A DNA stretch of 64,000 nt from Malaya genurostris. Taxonomy: Eukaryota; Arthropoda; Insecta; Diptera; Culicidae. A program made the position numbers and the translations under genes. The stretch lies in the NCBI RefSeq assembly GCF_030247185.1, contig NC_080570.1:123615340-123679339 (forward strand), in the 5' to 3' direction. How positions within the stretch are numbered: position 1 is the stretch's first letter; each line of letters begins with the position of its first letter. Below, piece by piece: positions 35,128-46,990 of the stretch. The notes under the pieces are model-generated. The model did not search any database, was not told the origin of the DNA, and worked only from the letters and a program-made list of their open reading frames with translations.

Positions 35128-36042
35128 ATTAATTTCTAGCTTTCAGGAAGGGCCAAATCGGGGAATCTACTATATTAAACACTTTTCGGAGCTAGCTTTA
35201 TTTGCACTCGTTTGATGCGAACTCCAGATCTGACAGCAACCATACTATGTATTCTACATCCGTGTAAATATTTAAATTTCCGAAGGTAAATGATTTTACC
35301 TAATAAACGTTGTGTAAACTACCATGCGTCTCCAATCATATCCATTTGGAAGGAAACGCATGGTGCCTAGTTCTAGCACGTGCTTGAAGATTTCAGACAC
35401 GAAATGAAAGTAATGAAGTTCGCTGACACGTATCCAGAGGGGGCAGCCGAAGAGGCCCTGGTTCCTCCCGAAATCGAAATCGGAAATCGGCCTTCTAAAT
35501 GATGTATTTGAGTTTATTGTTTCATTTATCTAGATATGAGTTTTCAACGTTTCAAGTTTTACTAACTGGAAAAGGAGCTATTTTTCTTTTAAATTTGACC
35601 ATTATTTATTGCAAACTAAAACCTAACTTTTATTTAGTAATTAACATAGAGTGTATTTAATGACGAATAAATTAATCCCTAATGAAAACGTTAAAATCGC
35701 ACAGAAACTGCGAAAGTTATGCTATTTTGTCGCAAATATTAAACGTAACGTTAGCAGGTGCTAAAAAAAAAGATCATCTTTAATTTCTGTCTGATACAGC
35801 CTAAATTTTGCAATCTATAATTTTGATTCAAAACTTTATTATTTATATGTTGCATCTTATATGAATTTCAAAATATCAAATACGCCCTGTTTACATGTAT
35901 ATGATTATTTACGTTTACACTGAAGTCTTTTTTATGCGAGTTTACGTTCCGCATAACTCTGAAAATTCGCATAAAAAAGTCGCATAAAAACCGCATAAAA
36001 AATCTTAGTGTATTTTACTACACAGAAAAAAGTAATGTAAAT
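35128..36042. other. Intergenic, no gene seen
   Basis: No ORF of note. At 35925-36005 the string GCATAAAAAA and its variants recur several times together with TTTTTTATGCG, suggesting a small decayed inverted-repeat element, unclassified. Confidence 0.4.
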
Positions 36043-36297
36043 TTCGGTTGATTTTCCATTAGGGCGTATAAGCAAGTGACAGTTTCTCTTTGTTTACTTT
36101 CTCTTCTATTAATTACCAAGCGGTTTCCACGTTTATCACTCAACTCTTTGCATGAAATGATACCCGGAACTTTCGACTTTCAAACAGAATAGTGATATCA
36201 AAGAAAATCTTTTTAATCACATCACAATAATCTAAAGAGAGAGTGATAAAAGAGAAACTGTCACTTGCTTGTACGCCCTTTTGAAAAATTACCCGAG
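36043..36297. mobile_element. 4-bp-TSD MITE, copy 2
   Basis: 255 bp, inverse orientation relative to 8614-8869. The left end is TTCGGTTGATTTTCCATTAG, the right end inverts to CTCGGGTAATTTTTCAAAAG; the flanks AAAT (36039-36042) and AAAT (36298-36301) confirm a 4-bp duplication. Confidence 0.8.
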
Positions 36298-36633
36298 AAA
36301 TGTGATTTTATGTCATGTCAATGTATGTACACAGGTAAAAATATTTTGGGAATTTACATCTTTTTTCAAGCACATATTTGGAGCAAGAAATTGTTACTTT
36401 ACAGTTCTTTATACCCCAATATGCTTTACATGCATAATTAAACGTTAATTTAAATATAGAATCTTGTTCATTGGAAAATCAATCCATGCTAATTAAGTTT
36501 TGCTGCTGGTTTTCAATCGAATTTTCGATTCACTCAAAGTCTGTTTCATAGTACTGTTGATTTCCATATCGTGTTAGTTTCATTTTTTTCAGTGTTGTGT
36601 TGTTTCGCCGGAGCTCTTTGTACTCTATTACTA

Positions 36634-37387
36634 CCCACTTATACTCGGCGGGTAGATTTCCCCCCAGACGGCTGGCTATGTCTGCCAGATATTTTTGCCG
36701 GAATTCAGCCAGAATTCCGGAAAAATTCTGACAACAATGCAACAACCGTTTCTGGCAGAGAATTTCGCCAAGCGGTTATTAATGTCCCGTTTACACTTCA
36801 GCTGGCTGCCAGCATGCTGGTGTCAGTGAACTGCCCTCTTAGGAAAAAACGTTCAACTGTGGTCCAATGATCCAAAGTGTTAGACCAACGAAGGACCACC
36901 GTTGAATGTTTTTTTCTTAAGAGGGCAGTACATTGACACCAGCATGCTGGCAGTCAGCAGAAGTGTAAACGGGGCATAACGGTTCTGTTTCTGTCGGATT
37001 TCTGCCATACAAGATTGGCAGAACTGATTTGAATCGGTTTTACATTATTAGCGTCTTGGTTTTATTTTTTCAATAAAAAGTACATATGAAAGGCAATAAG
37101 TTATTGCATTTCATATATACTAATTATGGAAAATGTTAACATTACTTCTCACTACCAAACATACATATTTTAATCTCATTTACCTCGTCTCAAGATTTGT
37201 TTTTTTGTATGTACATGCGGGATTGTCGAATATCAAATGAAGTTGAATAAAAAAAAGGAAAAAAAGTAAGAGAAAAATAAACAAGACACATACGGCGAGA
37301 TGATGACGCAATTTCGCCTGGACAATTTTGACAGCAGCCGGTATTCAACCAGCCTTCTGGCGGTTGCCAGAATTCCTCACAAGCGGG
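36634..37387. mobile_element. CCCACTTGT TIR element, copy 2, with a MITE insertion
   Basis: Second copy of the 14165-15277 element, flanked by TA on both sides. It contains a 194-bp MITE (36783-36976) and lacks the non-LTR insertion of copy 1, so each copy shows the other's empty site. Confidence 0.7.
36783..36976. mobile_element. PIF/Harbinger-like MITE, 194 bp
   Basis: Ends TGTCCCGTTTACACTTC and the inverse GAAGTGTAAACGGGGCA; near-palindromic throughout. It is inserted in TAA (36780-36782, 36977-36979), present once in copy 1 of the host element. A 3-bp TAA/TWA duplication is the PIF/Harbinger signature. No ORF. Confidence 0.8.
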
Positions 37388-38953
37388 TAGCCGGCAGTAG
37401 GGGAGACCGGGGCTAGTTGGCCGAGTTTCGCTTTCGGAATTTCTGTACGCTTTCTGGTTAGACATTTTGATAAACGCTTTGCTCTGTCATAAAAAAAAAC
37501 ATCCACCAGGAGCGCCACAAAATGAGCAAAAGTTTGTTCCAATTCTAAATGAAGCAAGCTTTAAGTAGCAATCATCAATCATAATATCTTATATTCTAGG
37601 AACCAAAGCAAAATATACAGTGAAATTTTCAATACGAATAAAGGAGAGTGAGTGAGGAAAACTTTATCCGTTGAATGTAACTTCCGATCGGCGGTACAAC
37701 GGCAGCATGAATTTACAGAACGGTTGCATAACTAGTGGTTCGTTGAAGAAGCAATATATCTGTGCTTTACATGTTCATAACTTAGCTGAAGTGCTGACAA
37801 AGCTCCATGTACGGACGCTAATAATAATTCCAAACTGGTTCTATAAGTATCGTGTGTTGTCTTATAGTTGGCATCAGGCCCATTTTAAGAAAAATTCTGA
37901 CATTTTGAACCTGAGAGTGTAATAGGGTAATGTTTTGTTTTGATTGCCGTCGCCATTACTAATAAATAAGATGAATAAAGGACCAACGATAGGATGAATA
38001 AAAATCCATTGAGATGAAATTAGGAAAAGAGTAGTGAACATTTCATGAGTGTTTTTTGCTGGTTCATGAACATTATTTTAATTTCCAAGGAATGTGAATC
38101 AAATCTCAATGTGGAGCAATGTGAATTAAGGAGAAACATGAAAAAATCAATGTAATTTTAGTGACTAAATCAGGTTATTAAGGTAACGTCCTTACAAATG
38201 AGATGAAATAGGGAGCCCTTACCCTATGAGTTTAATTTTCAAGAAATGTGGATCAATTCTCAATGTGAAGAAAGGCGAATAGGAAATAGGAAATAGTTCT
38301 AGTGATTTTAGTGGCTAAATTGGGTTTTTAGGCAACGTCTTTACAAATGACATGAAAGAGAGAGCCGTTGCCTTATTTCGAACGATTTGAAATTTCACAC
38401 GACTTGAAAATCAAACACGTGCGTGAGAAGCATAGCATGCTGAGATGGGGCCGGTATGCGAGTATCTTTTCGCTCGTTAACAAAAATACTCGCATATGGG
38501 TTCCATCTTATTGCGGAACAGATTTTCTATAACCGAATGACAAAAAATGCAATATTTCATTCCAGTTGAAAAGTTTATAATGGTTGAATCGAACACAGAT
38601 TTTTCGAAAAAAAAAATTACCCGGCAATCAAAATGATTGAAATGATTAAAAAATTGTTGAAAATATTTACTCTAGCTTGGATGTGATTCACATTTCTCCA
38701 GATGAATATGAATTTTGAGCATCAACGTATCAGATAGTGAAACGCTATTTTATGACGATAGTGCAGAGATAAGGAAGAGCGCTAATATCTGCTAATATCT
38801 TGTTGATTAAAAGCTCGGAATTGTTGGTACGTAGTGTTTATGTAATTACCGTGTTGTCTTCGAGGCACGTTTATTTGTACGACTGTTTGTAAATACTTCC
38901 GCCTTTCATCGTACAAGCTAACTAGCAGCTGAAATATACGGAACTCGTTCTGA
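37388..38953. other. Intergenic with two diverged 145-bp tandem repeats
   Basis: No gene. About 38080-38222 and 38235-38378 are diverged direct repeats (TTTAGTGACTAAAT versus TTTAGTGGCTAAAT, then GGTAACGTC/GGCAACGTC and TTACAAATGA). They lie within 1 kb upstream of the secreted-protein gene. Confidence 0.55.
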
Positions 38954-38960
38954 TATAAAA
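38954..38960 (+). promoter_or_regulatory. Candidate TATA box of the 39.1 kb gene
   Basis: TATAAAA about 147 bp upstream of the ATG at 39101. A second TATAAAAG at 39067-39074 is only 27 bp from the ATG and is probably in the 5' UTR. Positional evidence only. Confidence 0.45.
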
Positions 38961-39100
38961 GCGATGAAATTATAATCAGCAATGGAAATTCACTTCATTT
39001 CTCTCCTACGACATCGTGTGTTCTCTAGGTTCTCCGAACAATTTAGGAATACCACAAAAATTTCAATATAAAAGTTTTCAGTGCAGAACGAAGCTCGAAA

Positions 39101-39523
39101 ATGTCCGTAAAATTATCTCTGCTGATGATGGTAGCTGCTACTGTTGTGGTTTCGATGATTGCACTCGCTGAGGTAAGTGATGCTGCTTCCAGGTTAATTT
39201 AAAAACTTGATTGAAGGGCTAAACGGCCTTTCAATATTTTACAGGCTCAAGCTCCAGCGAAACCTACATTCGAGGAGCTGGTGAAAGAACGGGAAGCTAC
39301 AACGTTGCATGCTCTAAACATGATGGTTGCCAGTTCCACCGCTCCGCAACAGGTGAAAGATGCAGTGCTTGCTAGTGCCCAGGAACAATTGGCCAACTGC
39401 GTCGAGCAGGCTTCGGTTGTGGCCAATCAAGGACAATTCTATGCCTGTACCGGTTTGGTACTCCGGAACGCGGCCATGGCACTCAATGGTCATTCATCTT
39501 CTGGTGCAGGTTCGATCAACTAA
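39101..39523 (+). CDS. Small secreted two-cysteine protein, 116 aa (family A, paralog of 17.3 kb)
   Basis: Two exons: 39101-39172 (24 codons; signal peptide MSVKLSLLMMVAATVVVSMI, then ALAE) and 39245-39523. The phase-0 intron has GTAAGT and TTACAG sites. The mature chain starts AQAPAKP, is Ala- and Gln-rich and probably helical, and contains exactly two cysteines spaced C-x15-C (NC...AC). A PQQVKDAV segment precedes the first Cys by about 11 residues. It ends in a Gly/Ser-rich tail. AATAAA follows at 39601. The shared architecture with 17271-17786 supports paralogy. An extracellular role is likely; no known family is recognised, so no function is proposed. Confidence 0.8.
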
Positions 39524-39600
39524 GTGATGATGGATCAGTTATTCTTATATGTGAAAAAAGGGTATATGGAAAAAGAGATTGAATTTACAAGTATTCATAA

Positions 39601-39606
39601 AAATAA
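39601..39606 (+). terminator. Polyadenylation signal of the 39.1 kb gene
   Basis: AATAAA about 78 bp after the stop codon. Confidence 0.55.
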
Positions 39607-39929
39607 AGATTTTGCCGATCAGAACTTCAAGCTCAATATACTCCGTTGACTGCGGATGAATGTTATCAGGATCCGAAATCCTGTTCCGCAGTTACAGCGT
39701 GATGAGTGAAATCGGACGGAATCATGACGAAAACAAAAAGGGTGTTACGATAAATGTCAACGTCAAATTAACGCTTTTACCACCGCGTATTAAAAAAATA
39801 GTACACTCTTAATTCCTAAGATATAGGAGAGAGTCGGCAGCCCTGAGTATTCCATAGGCCACTCGTGTTTTATCGAAAATTATTTGAACTTTTCATTGTA
39901 AGTAAAGTAAGTAATTGTCAAGGCTTCAG

Positions 39930-41626
39930 CCATGGAATCAAAAATTGTCATATGGATATACGGTGTTTGAATTGTGGTAAATCGCATTCGAAAGACGTTT
40001 GTCCAATGAATTAAACCACTGATAAATTTTCATGTTCAAATTGCGATGGAAATCATAAATCCAATTATTTGAATTATTTGTCTTGTCAGGGAAAAAATTT
40101 TAAACGCTCGTTCGCTTAGACAACAAGTCAAATCAACGACCTTAAATTTACAGAACATACCTGAAAATCGAAAAACCGTTACAAATGCCAAATGATATAC
40201 CTACAAGATCAACTTTTTCAAATGATCATCCGAATGAATTCGACTTCATCACTTTTTGAAGCATTTCAAATCGGATGGCAAATTGCAAATAATATTATAA
40301 TGAATTTAAAATGTAACAGTGATGTTGAATAATTATTTGAATATTTTAAATTGCATTACATATGCTGACTTTGACGCAGATCATCTTCCTGTAACATTTA
40401 GACTTTCCAACGAAGCTTTAATTAATTCAATTAGTTCTATATTCAACTATCATAGAGCTAATTGGTTGGATTACAGATCTCACATTGAAAATCATGTGAA
40501 CCATGAAACTATTTTAGAAAATTCTGCGGACATCGACACAACAATTGATAATTTGAATCATTACATTATCGAAGCTAGAAATCTTTCAGTTCCCAAAGCT
40601 CAAACTAAATTAAATTCTCCTATCATCGATGACAATCTTCAACTGCTCATTCGGTTGAAGAATGTTCGTCGACGACAATATCAACGTTCTCGTGATCCTG
40701 CTATGAAAAACATAGTTAAGGATTTACAAAAAGAATTTAAATATAGATTTACTCTTTTGCGAAATGAAAATTTCGCTAATGAAGTTGAACAAATTAAACC
40801 ATATTCTAAACCTTTCTGGAAACTTTCTAAGGTTCTTAAGAAACCTCAGAAACCAATTCCTGCTCTCAAGGAAGGAAATCAAATACTTCTTACAAATGGC
40901 GAAAAAGCTCAAAAACTTGCTCAGCAGTTCGAGAGTATACACAATTTTAATTTGAACGTTGCGAGTCCTATTGAAAATGAAGTCTCACTGAAATATGATC
41001 ATATTTCAACCCAAGTGTTATCACACGATGACATTATTGAGACGAATTTTGACGAAATTAAATCAATTATTAGGAAACTCAAAAACATGAAGGCTCCTGG
41101 TAATGATGGAATTTTTAATATTCTTATTAAAAATCTTCCCGATGTTGCCTTGAGACTCCTGGTTAAAATTTTCAACAAGTGTTTTTTTTACTTCCCAAAA
41201 AGATGGAAAAACGCTAAAGTAATTCCTATCCTCAAACCTGATAAAAATCCAGCAGAAACATCAAGTTATCGACCAATTAGCTTACTTTCTTCTATCAGTA
41301 AACTTTTTGAAAAAATTGTCTTGTTGAGAATGATATCTCATATAAATGAGAATTCAATTTTTTTACCAGAACAGTTTGGATTTCGTCATGAACATTCAAC
41401 TACTCATCAACTTGTCAGAGTAACGAACATGATAAAAGCAAATAAATCTTCTGGGTTATCAACTGGAGTTGCTCTTCTAGACATAGAAAAAGCATTCGAC
41501 AGTGTTTGGCACAAAGGTTTAATAGCAAAAATATCTGATTTCCAGTTTCCTATTTATTTGATCAAAATGATTCAAAATTATTTAACTGATCGTACTCTTC
41601 AGGTCAAGTTGTTTTTTTTTATTTAA
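39930..41626 (+). pseudogene. Juan/jockey-like LINE relic: gag end joined to reverse transcriptase
   Basis: The left part (39930-40310) repeats the zinc knuckles and the C-terminal gag segment found at 26.9-27.7 kb, with stops and deletions. It is followed directly by ORF2 from DADHLPVTF (the very end of the endonuclease domain) into a long open RT frame (40319-41626, 435 codons). RT motifs visible: KAPGNDGI, SSYRPISLL, EQFGFRHEHST and DIEKAFDSVWH (motif A). The frame ends before the FADD catalytic box, where tandem-repeat sequence begins. So the endonuclease and the C-terminal half of RT are missing. Same family as the 26.9 kb gag. Confidence 0.8.
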
Positions 41627-41669
41627 AAGATATTTTATTCAGGCCTATTTGCGTACAAGCTTTACGTGG

Positions 41670-43900
41670 CCGATTTAGCTGAGTTTTCAGATAATTTTTT
41701 TTGGCATTAAAAATGCCTTACTCTTCACTATATGGGGCCGGGTGTCAATTAAAAGTTTCAAAAATAGTCGCGTAACCTTTTTGTGTCATAATTTTGAACG
41801 TTAATAACTCGGTCATTTGTTGATGGATTGTTATAATTCAACAACCAATCGATTCGGAAACTTTTAACTTAAACATGTATGACGACGTCGTTTCAGTATT
41901 TCAATAGTATACTATTGAAAAAATGGTTGGAATAGACCTATGTTTTCATCCACCAATCCCTGTTGTACAAAATGACGTCAACTTCTTGTTCGGCATAGGA
42001 GGCTTTGCTTCATGCATTAAAAACACCGTATCGTTATGCGTAGTATGAAGAGAAATCTATAAATATAGGCTGCACAATATTTCTTTGCCTAGTTGATGTT
42101 TGACTGTGAATGAAACAAGTAGCTTGTCCAGGGTGCTGATGACTGGATTGTATATGCGTTCACTTGCTGGATTGTCGCTTTTGCATTATGTGTTGGTGAA
42201 ATTTCCTGTTGTCTGCAACACCGTGTTCGCTTGAGTATCTTATAGTAACTCAGTCATTTGTTGATGGATTTATTTAATTCAAAAACCAATCGATTCGGAA
42301 ACTTTTAACTTAAACATGTATGACGACGTCGTTTCAGTATTTCAATAGCATACTATTGAAAAAATGGTTAGAGTGGACCTATGTTTTCATCCACCAATCC
42401 CAGTTGTATAAAATGACGTCAACTTCTTGTTCGGCATACACACTAAGATTTGATTCCGTTGTTCGGTAATTTTTTTTGACGAAAACTTTCGGTAATCAAT
42501 AGAAATTACCGATATTTCGGTACATGAACGTTATTTTACAACAATTATGCAAATTTTTACCGGACGATCAGTTTTACGCAAGTTTTCATTACAGAATTTT
42601 GTAAATAGATATACAATTCATACGGTAAATCTGAATAGTCGCCGAGTACGGTAAAAACCATACCGTCCGTATGGTAAAATTATCTTCCAATAACCGAACT
42701 TCTGTGAAAACTGATTGTCGTGAAACGAACTGTCAAGCAGTTATTAAAATTTTCAGTGTCTTTTTATTAACCAAACGAAAAAAATCTTGAAGAGTTCATC
42801 GAATGGATTGAGATACAGGTGCTAAAATATTTAAAACATTTGAACCACTAAAAGCTTTTTGTTTACTTTTAGGCAGAAAAAATTTTTTGTATCACTTGCC
42901 CAGTTGCTGCCTACACAAATCGTTCGAGTGTAATTTCTGGTGGACTCAACGGATTGTGCAGTGTTTTGGAAGGCGCTCATAATTCCGGTCAGCCAGAACA
43001 TTTGACCCTTTTTTTTCGTGGAATAAAACCATAGCCACAACAGGTTGGAATTTACTTCATTCGTTTTTGTGAATTTGTGTTGTTTTTTAAAATCCGAAAT
43101 TTCAGAATTTTAACCAAAGGAAAACAAACACACAAAAAATTACCGAACAATCAGTTAGATTCATTTGGTTTACAGTTTACGGTAGTTGTTTGACAGTTCA
43201 AGCAATTACCGAACGATTGGTAATCAATTTAATTACCGAACTGATTACCGAACGTTCAGCTGTTGAAAATTCGGTAAAAAATTACCGAATTCTGCGAAAT
43301 TTTCTAAGTGTGTAGGAGGCTTTGCGTCATGCATAAAAAACACCGTATCGTTATGCGTAGTATGAAGAGAAATCTATAAATATAGGCTGCACAATATTTC
43401 TTTGCCTAGTTGATGTTTGACTGTGAATGAAACAAGTAGCTTGTCCAGTGAGCTGATGACTGGATTGTATATGCGTTCACTTGCTGGATTGTCGCTTTTG
43501 CATTATGTGTTCGTGAAATTTCCTGTTGTCTGCGCAACACCGTGTTCGCTTGAGTATCTTATTTATCATCTAGCTATTGAAGAACCGAATCAGCGTGGTT
43601 ACCGATTCTTTTGAAATATCCCATGTATTTAGCAAATTTTTGGTCGATTTTGCCATTAAAAATGCCTTACACTTCGCTTCCCGAGGCTGGGTGTCAATTT
43701 AAAACATGCAAAACTAATCGCGTAACATTTTTCTGTCATAATTTTGAACGCTTATAACTCAGTCATTTGTTGATGGATTTATTTAATTCAACAACTAATC
43801 GATTCGGAAATATTTAACTTAAACCTATGAGATAACGTCATTTCAATATTTCAATTGCATACCATTGAAAAATTGGTTTGAATTGAGTATTTTATTTTTG
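41670..43900. repeat. Tandem repeat block of about 450-bp units
   Basis: Units begin near ACTCGGTCATTTGTTGATGG (about 41805, 42243, 43755) and share GACGACGTCGTTTCAGTATT, TTCTTGTTCGGCATAGGAGG and a run ending CGCTTGAGTATCTTAT. The second unit carries an 874-bp transposon, the third is partial. A separate sub-block (GCCATTAAAAATGCCTTAC) precedes units one and three. The ORF at 43417-43614 is in the repeat and not supported. Could be satellite or an amplified transposon end. Confidence 0.7.
42439..43312. mobile_element. TA-flanked TIR element (CACACTTAGA family), copy 2
   Basis: 874 bp in inverse orientation to 16102-16954; the ends CACACTAAGATTTGATTCC and TTTCTAAGTGTG are flanked by TA (42437-42438, 43313-43314). 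The neighbouring repeat unit at 41990-42005 has the unoccupied sequence with a single TA, proving both boundaries. Confidence 0.9.
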
Positions 43901-44251
43901 TTCTCTGGTAACTATCAGGCCAATTTAGAATTATCGGTGATAGATTTTTCGGATCTAATTTGCAGCGCTTGTTCCTCGATGATTTGTTAATGGATTTTCC
44001 TAATTTAAATGATTCCAAAACTTCAATATTGTAAGCTTAAAAATGTTTTAATTTATCAACGGATCGGTTTGCATACTTAAATCTCCATTCCCGCATACGA
44101 ACAAAACGTGACAATGTGACTGAAGCAGTTGTTGTCCCACCGGGAATTAAACGCTTCAAATGATTCAAAATTAAATTCTGAAACTTATCTAACCGAGCGG
44201 CTTCCTCGGTTTAGTAGTATAAATGAGTTCCACAGGATCACATATACAGTA

Positions 44252-44411
44252 ATTGGGGACGGGTATAGCGTGATGGGTAAGTCGATGCCCTTTCACGCAG
44301 CCCACTTGGGTTCGATTCCCATCCCCGCACATAGGGTCAGAGAATTTTTCTGGCCCGAAGAGGCGAATGACCTTTAAGGTTAAAACCTCTATAATCGAAA
44401 CAAAAAAAAAA
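44252..44411 (+). mobile_element. tRNA-derived SINE
   Basis: 160 bp with polymerase III promoter elements: box A-like TAGCGTGATGGG near 44267 and box B GGTTCGATTCC at 44309-44319, followed by a tRNA-unrelated body and an A-rich tail. The perfect 12-bp duplication ACATATACAGTA is at 44240-44251 and 44412-44423. The tRNA-like part is an SINE head, not a functional tRNA. Confidence 0.85.
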
Positions 44412-44423
44412 ACATATACAGTA

Positions 44424-45544
44424 CAATTAGATGCAATATCATATAGTAACAAAGATAAACTCAAGGTAAGTTTACCTGCGATTTTACATGTATCGTTTGA
44501 ATTTGAACCATCGTAGAATTTGGTTAACCGTCAGTTTCAGTTTAAATATTATTTGCTTCAAAACAATAACAATAAGCGTCTGATGGCTACACGCGTTGTA
44601 ACTATGACAATGTTAATAACATCAAGTTTCAATATGAGCAAAATTTCTGAATTTTGTTGCGTATTCATTCCGTATATTCCTAATATGCCAAAGCGAAAAT
44701 CAATGTAAGCAACTAAATATTTTATGCGGACTGTTTCACATGTTTTCTTCCTCGTATTGTTGCCATATTATTTACCGATACTTTCCGAAGATTATCGACG
44801 ATTTTGAAGGATTAATAAAATTACACCATTACTGAGATTACTGGTACAACATTCTCTTGGATCGATTAACTGTTTATAAAATTAATAAGTCCACCCAGTG
44901 AACGACCATTATTAGGTTTAAACTGGGGGTAAATAAACGATATAAATCAAATCAAATTAATAAGTTTGTACGTTTCTCGAAAATTATCATCATAAAATAA
45001 AATAGTTTCATTTGTTCAGGTTTAAATCTTTAGGTTGTTTGTATTTAAAATTGAGCTTTCAAGTAACTTTGAAATGTAGTGCAGCTTAGTGTATCATCAT
45101 CAATATCATCTTTATTTTGTATTTATTATGAACACCCTAGAAACGTTTCATTTTTAATGTTATTGTGCTCGGTCGTGTCTTGAATACAACCCTCAAATTT
45201 TTTTTGCGTCTACCTTCGAAAGGCGATTGTCGAGCCATGAGTGATTTCTTTAAAGTAAACTCAATGTTTCGCAACGTCGCGGGTCTCCAATGTGGCGATT
45301 CGAATCGGTTGTATGCAGGTCGAAGACGTTTTTACGTTAACGCGTTAGTTTCTCATAGAAGAATTGAAGTGATTTTATCATGGCTTAGCATTTATTGGAA
45401 GAAGTTTACTGATATTTTAATATTTACGGCAAACGAGTCGCGTTCGAATTCATTCGAGTGAAAACAAGAATGGTCTATTCGTATTCGTTCGAAAGTATCT
45501 GTTCGTCGTTTTACTATCCCACAGCACTTTGAACATGAAGTTCT
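44424..45544. other. Intergenic with a 63-bp LINE tail insertion
   Basis: No gene. At 44891-44953 a tiny LINE 3' end (GAACGACCATTATTAGGTTT, then AATAAACGATATAAATC) is flanked by the 12-bp duplication AAATTAATAAGT (44879-44890, 44954-44965). The ORF at 45165-45461 has no domain. Confidence 0.6.
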
Positions 45545-45603
45545 AAGTAATGATATTACTTACCTTACCTAACAGCTATAGGCCTGGGATGTCCTTTGCT
45601 GTA

Positions 45604-46990
45604 TCAAGCATACGTCTCCACATAACTCGGTCCATGGCTGAGATCACCCTCCACTTGATCGATCCACCTTACTCGCTGCGCTCCTCTTCTTCTTGTACCA
45701 GTCGGATTAGATTCAAGAACCATTTTCACTGGGCTGTCGTCTGGCATCTTTATGACATGCCCAGCCCATCGTAGACGTCCAATTTTAACTGTCCGTACGA
45801 TAGGTGGTTCTCCTAGCAGCTGTTGCAATTCGTGATTCATACGCCGTCTCCACGTTCCGTCTTCCATCTGCACTCCGCCATAGATGGTCCTCAGTACCTT
45901 TCTTTCGAAAACACTGAGGGCGCGTTGGTCCTCTGCCAACATAGTCCAGGTCTCGTGGCCATAGAGAACAACCGGTCTAATTAGCGTTTTGTAGATGGTC
46001 AATTTCGTGCGGTGGCGTACTTTTCTCGATCGGAGGGCTTTTCTGAGTCCAAAGTACGCACGATTCCCTGCCAAAATACGTCTATGAATTTCTCTGCTGG
46101 TGTCATTATCGGCGGTCACCAGTGAGCCCAAATACACGAACTCGTCAACCACCTCGATATCGTCACCGTCTAATAATATTCGTGGTGGGAGGCGTAGTGT
46201 TTCTTCTCTAGAGCCTCTTCCTCTCATGTATTTTGTTTTCGACGCATTTATGGCCAGTCCGATACGCCTAGCTTCAGCTTTCAGTCCGATGTAGGTTTCC
46301 GTCATCTTCTCAAGGTTACGTGTCACAATATCAATATCGTCAGCGAAGCCAAAAAGTTGTACGGACTTTCGGAAGATCGTGCCACTCGTGTCGATCCTCG
46401 CTCTTCGAATCACCCCTTCCAGGGCAATATTGAACAAGATACAAGAAAGTCCATCACCTTGACGTAGCCCTCTCCGAGATTCGAAGGGACTCGAGAGCGT
46501 CCCAGATACTCGGACGTAGCACATCACTCTATTCATCGTTGCTTTGACCAATCGCGTCAGTTTATCCGGGAGACCGTATTCGTGCATTATCTGCCATAGC
46601 TGTTCTCGATCGATTGTGTCGTATGCCGCTTTGAAGTCAATGAATAGGTGATGCGTGGGTACGTTTGATTCACGACACTTCTGGAGTACTTGTCTTATCG
46701 CGAATATGTGATCCGAAGTGGCGCGGGCTCCAGTAAATCCCGCTTGGTACGGCCGCAAAGGATTTGGGAGAGTACCTTGTAGGCGGCGTTGAGCAATGTG
46801 ATTGCGCGGTAATTGCAACAATCTAGCTTATCGCCCTTTTTGTAGACGGGACATACCACTCCATCCATCCATTCCTGCGGTAGAATCTCCTCCTCCCAAA
46901 TCCTAGAAATCATCCAGTGCAGCGCTCTAGCCAGTGCCTCTCCTCCATGTTTGAGCAGCTCGCCTGGCAACTGGTCATTGCCCGCGGCTT
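45604..46990 (-). pseudogene. RTE-like reverse transcriptase domain
   Basis: Two frames cover the RT. The 5' part (46970 to about 46750) has LLNAAYKVLSQIL; the rest (about 46750-45604) has PYQAGFTGARATSDHIFAIR, FIDFKAAYDTIDR (motif A), QGDGLSCILFN, LFGFADDIDIV (catalytic box with two Asp), NASKTKYM and the C-terminal block RLRWAGHVIKMPDD. No RNase H follows. The frame change near 46750 and the interruption of ORF2 by a hAT element at 47117 make the copy non-functional. It copies element RNA at a nicked target in active relatives. Confidence 0.8.

Noticed and set aside
44258..44330. Possible tRNA gene (A and B boxes)
   Set aside because: The boxes belong to a SINE with an A-rich tail and a 12-bp target duplication; the cloverleaf is not maintained.
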